From Bdellovibrionales bacterium (GTDB lineage: Bacteria; Bdellovibrionota_G; JALEGL01; JAGRAY01), in the NCBI GenBank assembly GCA_020434375.1, contig JAGRAY010000117.1, forward strand, positions 1 through 5,773: a stretch of DNA of 5,773 nt, in the 5' to 3' direction. Below the pieces are notes generated by a model. The model searched no databases, was not told the origin of the DNA, and saw only the letters and a program-made list of their open reading frames with translations. Every line of letters begins with the position of its first letter. Position 1 is the first letter of the stretch. This document shows positions 1 to 5,094 of the stretch, piece by piece. A program made the translations under genes and the position numbers.

Positions 1-18
1 AGGAAATACTCCGGACAC

Positions 19-34
19 AAATCTGAAAAGATTT
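19..34 (+). terminator. weak AT-rich hairpin, possible terminator of an upstream gene
   Basis: AAATCT (19-24) and AGATTT (29-34) are perfect inverted repeats around a GAAA tetraloop, followed by a T-rich stretch up to about position 53. The stem is short and AT-rich and the T-tract is interrupted by A residues, so termination would be weak. No coding sequence is visible upstream in the window to confirm that it ends a gene. Confidence 0.25.
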
Positions 35-58
35 ATATTTTAAATAATTTTTAAGGCT

Positions 59-88
59 TTGATTTATCCCCACTAAGTACGTTATGAT
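59..88 (+). promoter_or_regulatory. sigma70-type promoter of the 125-952 gene
   Basis: A -35-like TTGATT (59-64) is followed after 18 bp by a -10-like TATGAT (83-88), four and five of six consensus bases respectively. This would start transcription near 95, leaving a leader of about 30 nt before the ATG at 125. The decamer GTTATGATGG around the -10 (81-90) differs at one position from GTTATAATGG at 5017-5026 in front of the zinc-ribbon gene. Confidence 0.5.
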
Positions 89-124
89 GGGGGCGTTGTA
101 ACCTTAGAGTAGGGGAAATTCACC

Positions 125-952
125 ATGTATGTATCGAAGCATTTTTTATGTTTTGTATGGCTTGTCTTGTCATCTTTATGCCAATCTCACGCGCAAGTTG
201 ATTTAAAAGCGCTGGAAAATGAACTCAAAGAATCTGCAATAAAGCACCAGGTCGTTAGCCTTGACCTTGATACGAATAACCCCTCTTTATCTTGCGAACA
301 ACAGGCCACACTTTCAACGAATCTAGCCGCCCTCAGCCGCAACTTTGCCTATGTTGTTTACACGCAAACGAGCCCAGAAATAATCCGTGCCAGTAAAGCC
401 CATTGGCAAACCTTTTTCCAATTTCGATCCGCAACTCCAAGATTTTACCTCTTGAAACTCCACTACAACATCAAAGATTTAAGAAAAAGTCCGGTTCCTG
501 CAACACAGGTTTTTCAATGGTGCAATCAGTCTGGATACATGACTTCTCAGTGTCAGAACCATATAAGAGGTATTGTTGGGCAGCTGGATGAAAGCAAAAC
601 AAAAAACGCATTAACAGAAGCAGTTGAAAACGCTCGAGCAAAGCTAAGCACTTGGACTAGGCTCATTGAGCTAAGTTCAAGCAATGACGATTTAGTCATA
701 CTCGAAACTGAAACGATTAAAGATATGATTGGAACCAATACTCAAATCCTTATTCTCGGCCCATGCAACGATTCGACTATGGTCAATGAAGAGTCAAGCT
801 CTCAAGACACCACAAAACTAAGTAAAAAAAGAAGCCGTCGCCAAGAGCAATCAAGCGAACCTACAACACAAAAAATCGGATCTGTTCTTCTCTTCCACGA
901 TCAGCTACTAACTGTTTTCAACAATAATTACGAAGCAATTTCGGCGCATTGA
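125..952 (+). CDS. exported protein of unknown function, four cysteines
   Basis: The 275-aa product matches no family I recognise. The ATG at 125 follows an SD AGGGGAA (111-117) at good spacing and gives a clear Sec signal peptide: hydrophobic core about residues 7-18, likely cleavage after SHA (residue 23), mature protein starting with Gln. The mature part is mainly polar with helix-prone stretches and has four cysteines (C57, C133, C143, C214), enough for two disulfides. Residues about 220-250 form a Ser/Thr/Glu-rich linker containing a strongly basic patch, KKRSRR (234-239), before a short hydrophobic C-terminal segment. No transmembrane helix is seen after the signal peptide, so a periplasmic or secreted location is likely. 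It has its own promoter and is separated by 250 bp from the next gene. The final eleven or so codons lie in the repeat shared with 4799-4839. The reading frame is well supported; the function is unknown. Confidence 0.85.
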   Translation: MYVSKHFLCFVWLVLSSLCQSHAQVDLKALENELKESAIKHQVVSLDLDTNNPSLSCEQQATLSTNLAALSRNFAYVVYTQTSPEIIRASKAHWQTFFQFRSATPRFYLLKLHYNIKDLRKSPVPATQVFQWCNQSGYMTSQCQNHIRGIVGQLDESKTKNALTEAVENARAKLSTWTRLIELSSSNDDLVILETETIKDMIGTNTQILILGPCNDSTMVNEESSSQDTTKLSKKRSRRQEQSSEPTTQKIGSVLLFHDQLLTVFNNNYEAISAH

Positions 953-956
953 AAGT
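917..956 (+). repeat. direct repeat copy A, spans the stop codon of the first gene
   Basis: This 40-nt sequence matches 4799-4839 at 38 of 41 aligned positions. The core 923-947 is identical over 25 nt to 4806-4830 (begins AATAATTACG, ends TTCGGCGC). Differences are one extra A in copy B and A/G changes at 948/4831 and 954/4837. Copy A encodes the last residues (NNYEAISAH) and stop of the 125-952 gene. The outer ends TTCAAC and ATTGAA are nearly inverted, and CGAA/TTCG form a small inner stem. It could be an attachment-like site, a duplicated gene end, or a genome-wide repeat family. Confidence 0.85.
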
Positions 957-1202
957 GACGATACAAAAAAAGAGATGCAGTCATGTAAACCATGCGTTTT
1001 TGACCAAATAATTTGTATGACTACGATAGAATCCATCTGCTACAAGCTCTCGTCAATTTTCTTATTCAACATTTTTTTTAATATTGTAGCTCTCCGAAGC
1101 AAACAAGAGTTGTACTTTTAAGACTGATTATCAGGTGTTTGACTTGCTGAACACAGCTTGATATTGCATTATGTCATTTGTAGAGTTTAAGGGGAAGCAA
1201 GC
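953..1202. other. 250-bp intergenic region with no gene
   Basis: I see no credible ORF or RNA gene. The stretch is A+T-rich. It contains an inverted repeat GCTACAA (1039-1045) / TTGTAGC (1084-1090) and a direct repeat AGCTCTC (1045-1051 and 1088-1094), both weak. There is no convincing intrinsic terminator after the first gene, so read-through into the next is possible. The last 65 bp hold a candidate promoter and the strong SD AAGGGGAA (1189-1196). Confidence 0.6.
1139..1167 (+). promoter_or_regulatory. candidate promoter of the 1203-4761 gene block
   Basis: TTGACT (1139-1144) is a good -35 match, followed after 17 bp by TATTGC (1162-1167), a weak -10. An alternative, TTGATA (1158-1163) with TAGAGT (1181-1186) at 17 bp, would start transcription almost on the SD and is less likely. 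The 250-bp gap and the compact genes downstream support a promoter here, but the -10 is poor. Confidence 0.3.
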
Positions 1203-2696
1203 ATGAAATTTTACCACCGAATTATAGTAATATGTCTGATGTCATCAGCGGCATTGAGCCAGGGGAATCGTAAACAATATGGCATATTTCCTTCTGGCAT
1301 TTACGCACCAACTGCCAAGTACATAGACCTCGAAATCATTCAACCTGGCCCTGAACATTACTTTGAGGAAGTCCGCTATATACAATTTGGAAAGCTCACT
1401 GATTTCAAAAAAATATTTAATGGCCAGCTTCCCAACCTACTAGAAAAAATAAGTAGTATAAATGACAAAATTTTTGAAGAAGCTTCCAATTTGAAGCCCG
1501 ATTCCCCACCTAGTCCAAAGCTTATTCAATATCAAAAACAACTCAATGATCTTCAAAAGCAGGCGCATTCTATCGAAGAAAAAGCAACAAAATATTTTTT
1601 GGATGTTGAAAATGCAAAACTAGTTAAACCTAACAACACAAACGCTGAAACCTTTGTCGCTGTCGTCAAACGGCAGCTCAAACACTATGTCCAGTATCGT
1701 TACTGTGATGATGAAAAAATTATCAGAAATTATCCAGATGGTTCAACTGGAATGGAAGGAGCGGGTCATTTCATAGAATACAACCGTCTTCAATATAATA
1801 GTCGCTCAGAATATTTTTCTGAGATCGGGGCGGGGTTATGCGAGATCGATATTGTTGAGAGCGCTAGTGGTACTAGAGAATGCGCATACATACTGGGAAG
1901 AAAATATATATTCTTAGCTCCCTCTACCAAGGGATTGTTCCAAAGAGATAACTATGATGCACTATTTGCTGGCTTAGCAAGAGATACCGCTATTACGACA
2001 GCCTCACTTGCCGTTGTAGGTGCTCTTTTTCAGGCCGCGCGTATTGGCGTTTTGGCGCTTCGTATTGCCAACGTCATCGAACTTAAGAAAACTGGACACA
2101 TCATTCAATTTATTCGAAAGACTTTGGCTTCGGCTCAAGCACTTAAAGATGCTGGATACTATATTGATGCTAGTCGAAAGATAGGTGCGATTGACTGGCT
2201 GGTTTCATTTTTGATTACCTCTGGCGTATCAATTGTTGTTTTGGATCCAATCTTAGATGAAATTTCTCCATCAAAACGAAGTGTTGTCGAAATACAAGCG
2301 TGGGAAAAATCTTATTTAAGTAGCTGGTATATGAGCAATACTCTAACCCAGTGGTTTAGATACTTTTCAGATTCATTTTGGGCAGAGAATATTCATCGCA
2401 CGTCGTGGGAAGCTTGGAATGGTACCCACTCTGACTATCAGATAACAAGAAAATTTCGCCTGGATCTTCATAGCGATATCAATAGCTACGTTAAAACTGT
2501 ACTAGAGTTTTTTTCCGATCCACGCATCAAAAAGCGACCACCAGCTAGTCAAAGATTCAATATACAAAAAGGCAAAATGGAAACATTAGATAAACGAATA
2601 GAACTATACGAAAATTTTGTTGATTGGCACTTTGAATATCAAGGTGTTGATTTGCCAGACATTTCCACGCCGCTGGCACCAGGCTATAGAAAATGA
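1203..2696 (+). CDS. large exported protein with coiled-coil-like region and two hydrophobic segments, unknown function
   Basis: The 497-aa product belongs to no family I recognise. The ATG at 1203 follows AAGGGGAA by 6 nt and opens a signal peptide (hydrophobic core about 7-18, likely cleavage after ALS at 19, Gln at +1). Residues about 68-135 are Lys/Glu/Leu/Gln-rich, split by a Pro-rich break (DSPPSP, 100-105), and look like two coiled-coil helices. A cysteine-containing part follows (C168, C213, C227, with a Gly-rich loop near 179-188); three mature cysteines mean at most one disulfide within the chain. Residues about 262-292 and 331-350 are hydrophobic, Ala/Val/Ile-rich segments that could insert in a membrane or form a helical hairpin; the 38 residues between are amphipathic and basic. 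The C-terminal third is rich in Trp and Tyr (about 367-405) and then charged. It heads the block of four closely spaced exported-protein genes, with 57 nt to the next. The gene is well supported; topology is inferred. Confidence 0.85.
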   Translation: MKFYHRIIVICLMSSAALSQGNRKQYGIFPSGIYAPTAKYIDLEIIQPGPEHYFEEVRYIQFGKLTDFKKIFNGQLPNLLEKISSINDKIFEEASNLKPDSPPSPKLIQYQKQLNDLQKQAHSIEEKATKYFLDVENAKLVKPNNTNAETFVAVVKRQLKHYVQYRYCDDEKIIRNYPDGSTGMEGAGHFIEYNRLQYNSRSEYFSEIGAGLCEIDIVESASGTRECAYILGRKYIFLAPSTKGLFQRDNYDALFAGLARDTAITTASLAVVGALFQAARIGVLALRIANVIELKKTGHIIQFIRKTLASAQALKDAGYYIDASRKIGAIDWLVSFLITSGVSIVVLDPILDEISPSKRSVVEIQAWEKSYLSSWYMSNTLTQWFRYFSDSFWAENIHRTSWEAWNGTHSDYQITRKFRLDLHSDINSYVKTVLEFFSDPRIKKRPPASQRFNIQKGKMETLDKRIELYENFVDWHFEYQGVDLPDISTPLAPGYRK

Positions 2697-2699
2697 CTT

Positions 2700-2749
2700 G
2701 ACTCCCTCAACATACCGGACTATGAACTCAAATAATAAAAGGGGGAGTT
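2700..2749 (+). promoter_or_regulatory. hairpin able to mask the SD of the GTG-start gene
   Basis: The segment 2700-2708 (GACTCCCTC) can pair with 2741-2749 (GGGGGAGTT) in nine contiguous pairs: seven Watson-Crick and two G-T/U wobbles, with a 32-nt loop. The right arm is the SD of the gene starting at 2754. The left arm begins three bases after the stop codon of the preceding gene (2694-2696), so ribosomes finishing that gene would cover it and open the structure. This fits translational coupling. Seen directly: the complementarity. Inferred: the regulatory effect. Confidence 0.4.
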
Positions 2750-2753
2750 AATC

Positions 2754-3350
2754 GTGAATCTGTTTTTCATTTTATTAAGTGTTTGGGGGTTGCTTAGCTC
2801 CAATATTTTCGCGCAAAGTATTCAAGGATACGACACTTTGGATGCTTATCTAGAAGCAGAAAATGAGCGCTTTGAGGCTTTAGTCGATCATATTGATGAA
2901 ATGCGTCAATGTAAAGGCTCAGTCACATCTGACCTAATTTCAATACTTGAAAATGAAAAGTCGGTGGCCATCAAAACCGCATTGAAAACCGAGAGTTTGT
3001 GGACGATCGGGTGGTTTCTTATGGATATGTATGCCTCGAATAGAATTTTCGCCCCTCATATATCACTTTGGGATTTTAATCCTGCGAAACAGTCTAGTGA
3101 ATTAGCCAAAAAGGTAGTCACAGTGCGAACATTAGCCCGAGTATCGTTCCCCGCAATTTTAGTGATAGCTGTTTGGCACGCACAAAATGATGGCATGAAA
3201 AAAATTGAGGAAGCTAAAAAACCTCTTAAGAAGTTTAGTGAACTAACCCGAAGTGAAATTGAGGACTCTTTAAAACAAGACGTATTTATCCAAGGAGGAT
3301 TAGATCCGTTGGAAAGTGTTTTTTTTAGCTTCTCATGTGTCACTAAATAA
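2754..3350 (+). CDS. exported/membrane protein, paralogue of the next gene
   Basis: The 198-aa product starts at a GTG (2754) placed 6 nt after the SD GGGGGAG. No ATG in frame gives the complete signal peptide (residues 1-20, ending NIFA, Gln at +1). The mature protein has a helical, acidic N-terminal part with LDAYLE (29-34), a cysteine at 53, and two hydrophobic segments: one Trp/Met-rich at about 82-93, and a stronger one at about 130-142 that follows VTVRT (122-126). Then comes a Lys-rich helix ending KKFSEL (159-164), and C195 close to the C-terminus. It aligns without gaps to the 216-aa neighbour over most of its length at an offset of 19 residues. Shared features are LDxYLE, both cysteines, VTxRTxxRVxxP and KK[FY][ST]EL; roughly one residue in four is identical by eye. 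The two cysteines probably form a disulfide. I know no family for it. It is 57 nt after the preceding gene and 39 nt before its paralogue. Confidence 0.85.
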   Translation: MNLFFILLSVWGLLSSNIFAQSIQGYDTLDAYLEAENERFEALVDHIDEMRQCKGSVTSDLISILENEKSVAIKTALKTESLWTIGWFLMDMYASNRIFAPHISLWDFNPAKQSSELAKKVVTVRTLARVSFPAILVIAVWHAQNDGMKKIEEAKKPLKKFSELTRSEIEDSLKQDVFIQGGLDPLESVFFSFSCVTK

Positions 3351-3389
3351 ATAGGCTTATCTACGATTTTTTTTGAAAGGGGAAATATA

Positions 3390-4040
3390 ATGAGTTGGCA
3401 AAGAAGATATGTGTGGATGTTGATATTCCTAAATATTGCAGCCGTTTCGGCTCAGTCGCCCGAACAAACATCCGATGGCCGCAAGGCCTATATGACATAT
3501 GGTGAACCTGGGGACTCGGAAGACACGAAACTCGACTTATATTTAGAAGATAAAAAAACTGAAGTACAGGCAGTTTTTAAACAAATAGCTGCGCTTCAGG
3601 CTTGTCCAAGCGGCGTAAGCTCGGATCGTCTATATAGACTTGAAAGTCAAGTCGACGATAAAAGGTTTTTGAACTACCACTCAGCTTCAGGGCTAATGCT
3701 TTGGATAGTCAGTGAGATGATTATTGATAGTAAACTCATGATGTATGATGTTCCGTTAACGCAGCTTCGTTGGTGGACAAAAAACGTTCCTTCACAAGCT
3801 CGAAGGTATGTAACGCTTAGAACCTTTATGAGAGTAAACATTCCAACACTTATTATCGCGGGTTACATAGTATCAAACAGCGGTGCGGAACAAAAACTTT
3901 CAGAAGAAAAACTCGTCATAAAAAAATACACTGAACTTCGGTATGATGAAATCATTGATATGATTAAAGTCGACATCCAAAACTTGGGCAATATTGAAAG
4001 TGTTCTTGAATTTTTGAATGACTTCTATTGTATTGATTGA
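3390..4040 (+). CDS. exported/membrane protein, paralogue of the preceding gene
   Basis: The 216-aa product starts at an ATG 5 nt after AAGGGGAA (3377-3384). The signal peptide runs to about residue 21 (AAVSA, Gln at +1). About 19 additional residues, polar and Gly/Asp-rich (22-46), precede the part shared with the 198-aa neighbour. The shared part contains LDLYLE (48-53), C72, a hydrophobic segment at about 101-112 with W105, VTLRT (141-145), a second hydrophobic segment at about 149-163, KKYTEL (178-183) and C214 near the C-terminus. The spacing C72 to C214 is 142 residues, exactly as C53 to C195 in the paralogue, although small compensating gaps occur after about residue 195. Retention of both copies side by side suggests either a heteromeric complex or recent subfunction split. 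No enzymatic motif is visible. The stop codon (4038-4040) overlaps the first arm of the hairpin in front of the VWA gene. Confidence 0.85.
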   Translation: MSWQRRYVWMLIFLNIAAVSAQSPEQTSDGRKAYMTYGEPGDSEDTKLDLYLEDKKTEVQAVFKQIAALQACPSGVSSDRLYRLESQVDDKRFLNYHSASGLMLWIVSEMIIDSKLMMYDVPLTQLRWWTKNVPSQARRYVTLRTFMRVNIPTLIIAGYIVSNSGAEQKLSEEKLVIKKYTELRYDEIIDMIKVDIQNLGNIESVLEFLNDFYCID

Positions 4041-4070
4041 CTTTTTTGTATGTGATCACACAAAAAAGTC
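4039..4070 (+). promoter_or_regulatory. perfect 11-bp intercistronic hairpin before the VWA gene
   Basis: GACTTTTTTGT (4039-4049) and ACAAAAAAGTC (4060-4070) are perfectly complementary. The 10-nt interior overlaps a separate palindrome, TGTGATCACA (4051-4060), offset by one base. The left arm includes the last two bases of the upstream stop codon, and the SD GGGGGA (4077-4082) of the TTG-start gene lies 7 nt after the right arm. The T-run is in the left arm and the A-run in the right, the reverse of an intrinsic terminator on either strand. An mRNA-stability or start-exposing structure, or a protein-binding palindrome, is more plausible. Confidence 0.5.
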
Positions 4071-4086
4071 TCAAACGGGGGAAATC

Positions 4087-4761
4087 TTGAAAAGTAAAAA
4101 TCGATATGTCATTTATGTACTCGCGATCGTCAACCTACTGTTAAGTGCAAGGAGTATAGCTCAAAACGAACGCAAGTATTACTTTTGCGACAATCATGAA
4201 ATCATGATTGTCGCAGATGTTTCAGGTAGTATGCCCAAAGATTTGGCTGCTAAAGCCGCTTCGACAGTTATAGATACTTTGCTACAAATCAAGGAAAATA
4301 AACTAGGGAAAAAATATTTTTTTTCAATTGATTTACTTAAGTTTGCACGAAAAACGGAGCACGCGATTCAAGCGAATACCAACTTAGAGTCCGTCTCATT
4401 GTTTTTTGATGACCCTGACAATATGAGTTCGGTCGATGATGGTTCACTTACATATTTTTTCCCGGCGCTCACCCAAGCAAAGAAATGGCTTAACTCTTCC
4501 CAAAAACCACAAATGACGAGATCGATTGTTGTTTTGACGGACTCTCTGTTTAGGCAAAGTGCGCTCCAATATTATTATTTTGTGTTACAAATGAAGGCAT
4601 TGGGTTTGTACGTAATTTATCACGAAGTCGGTGGAAGTGGATCATCGGATTTTAGTAAGTTAACCTCTAAAAGAGTACGAAATGAAAACGGTGCCTATTT
4701 CTCGTCCAATTTAAAACAGCTAGAAGACAATATTTTTCATTTTTTTAGTTGTCAGGTTTGA
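4087..4761 (+). CDS. exported von Willebrand factor A domain protein with complete MIDAS
   Basis: I place the start at TTG 4087, 4 nt after GGGGGA (4077-4082). The in-frame ATG at 4018 has no SD, lies inside the preceding gene and would add 23 residues in front of a good signal peptide. From TTG the product has 224 aa: basic N-terminus (KSKNR), hydrophobic core about 7-20, likely cleavage after RSIA (25), Gln at +1. Most of the mature protein is one VWA fold. The first strand (about 38-43) leads into the MIDAS motif D44-V-S46-G-S48. A candidate second-loop threonine is T122 (GSLTYF), and D152 in VVLTDS supplies the third motif. These residues coordinate Mg2+ or Mn2+ in VWA domains and commonly mediate metal-dependent protein binding. 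The only two mature cysteines, C34 just before the fold and C222 at its end, could tie the domain closed. There is no C-terminal anchor, so it should be periplasmic or secreted. It is probably the ligand-binding member of the four-gene block. Confidence 0.85.
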   Translation: MKSKNRYVIYVLAIVNLLLSARSIAQNERKYYFCDNHEIMIVADVSGSMPKDLAAKAASTVIDTLLQIKENKLGKKYFFSIDLLKFARKTEHAIQANTNLESVSLFFDDPDNMSSVDDGSLTYFFPALTQAKKWLNSSQKPQMTRSIVVLTDSLFRQSALQYYYFVLQMKALGLYVIYHEVGGSGSSDFSKLTSKRVRNENGAYFSSNLKQLEDNIFHFFSCQV

Positions 4762-4768
4762 ACTGACA
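4750..4768 (+). other. small hairpin across the stop codon of the VWA gene
   Basis: TGTCAG (4750-4755) and CTGACA (4763-4768) form a perfect 6-bp stem with a 7-nt loop containing the TGA stop (4759-4761). No T-tract follows, so it is not a standard intrinsic terminator. It may be chance. Confidence 0.3.
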
Positions 4769-4779
4769 TAGGTAGTGCA

Positions 4780-4806
4780 TTGTTGAAGAAATTGGGGGTT
4801 CAACAA
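4780..4806 (+). other. 8-bp inverted repeat overlapping direct repeat copy B
   Basis: TTGTTGAA (4780-4787) and TTCAACAA (4799-4806) are perfectly inverted around 11 nt (GAAATTGGGGG). The second arm is also the left end of repeat copy B, which can alternatively pair with GTTGAA at 4831-4836. So three alternating 6-mers (GTTGAA, TTCAAC, GTTGAA) lie within 55 bp. No T-run follows, so a terminator role is doubtful. Confidence 0.4.
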
Positions 4807-4839
4807 ATAATTACGAAGCAATTTCGGCGCGTTGAAGGT
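4799..4839 (+). repeat. direct repeat copy B, non-coding
   Basis: This is the second copy of the 917-956 repeat, in the same orientation, 3.9 kb away. One extra A (in the run 4805-4807) breaks the reading frame at the left end, while the last nine codons of the first gene (NNYEAIS then A and R instead of H, stop) remain readable. Nothing further upstream resembles the first gene, so this is not a simple tandem copy of it. Its outer 6-mers TTCAAC (4799-4804) and GTTGAA (4831-4836) are perfectly inverted, and CGAA/TTCG (4814-4817, 4823-4826) form an inner stem. Confidence 0.85.
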
Positions 4840-4866
4840 TATTTTGCACGGGGTTAGGTTTTCTCA

Positions 4867-4894
4867 TTGACTCTCACCCGCAAATGCATAATAT
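4867..4894 (+). promoter_or_regulatory. candidate distal promoter for the zinc-ribbon gene
   Basis: TTGACT (4867-4872) and TAATAT (4889-4894) are separated by 16 bp. An alternative -10, TATAAA (4892-4897), would lie at 19 bp. It points toward the gene at 5095 with a leader of nearly 200 nt. The nearer candidate has a better -10 and is preferred. Confidence 0.3.
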
Positions 4895-4995
4895 AAAACT
4901 TAGCTCTCTATATAGCGCGTGAGATAACTCGATGTTTTTGTCTCATTAGAGTGTTTTTTCGGGAGCCGTCGCTGACTGCGGAGTGCATGCCTGGC

Positions 4996-5024
4996 GCGAT
5001 CAGGAAGCCAAAAGTGGTTATAAT
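4996..5024 (+). promoter_or_regulatory. candidate proximal promoter for the zinc-ribbon gene
   Basis: A perfect -10 hexamer TATAAT (5019-5024) stands in the context GTTATAATGG, nearly identical to that of the first gene's promoter. The -35 position at 17 bp (4996-5001) is a poor match, so activator help or an upstream element would be needed. A start near 5031 leaves a leader of about 65 nt. Confidence 0.45.
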
Positions 5025-5094
5025 GGCGCCCACTTCGATTTTTTCGGAAGATAAAAACACGGTGTCTCACGGCACGTAATGGAGAGCTTTTTTT

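Larger units (their letters stand above)
4762..5094. other. 333-bp intergenic region between the exported block and the zinc-ribbon gene
   Basis: No credible gene is seen here; the reverse-strand ORF at 4900-5106 has no SD or recognisable motif. The region holds small hairpins at its left end, direct repeat copy B (4799-4839), and two candidate promoters (4867-4894 and 4996-5024). The right half is more G+C-rich than the exported block, which suggests that the boundary between two sequence contexts lies close to the repeat. Confidence 0.6.

Noticed and set aside
403..738. Short ORFs in other frames inside the first gene (403-591 +, 553-738 -)
   Set aside because: They have no SD and lie wholly inside a gene with a signal peptide and good start signals.
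975..1007. CATG/CATG hairpin before TTTTT (after the first gene) as an intrinsic terminator
   Set aside because: The stem is only four base pairs and cannot be extended on either side.
3056..3343. 95-aa reverse-strand ORF inside the first paralogue
   Set aside because: It is the antisense shadow of a gene whose protein sequence is conserved in its neighbour.
3345..3376. T-run (3367-3374) between the paralogues as a terminator
   Set aside because: No stable G+C-containing stem precedes the T-run, and the next gene follows at once in the same operon.
4018..4086. ATG 4018 as the start of the VWA protein
   Set aside because: It has no SD, overlaps the preceding gene, and puts a 23-residue extension in front of a normal signal peptide; TTG 4087 has an excellent SD.
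4798..4859. Integron attC-like site: GTTCAAC (4798-4804) fits RYYYAAC, and GTTGAAG (4831-4837) or GTTAGGT (4853-4859) resembles GTTRRRY
   Set aside because: The first pairing is only 40 bp and ends in the wrong base; the second is 62 bp but its ends are not complementary to each other. Copy A lacks both consensus ends and the block of four genes is far larger than a usual cassette.
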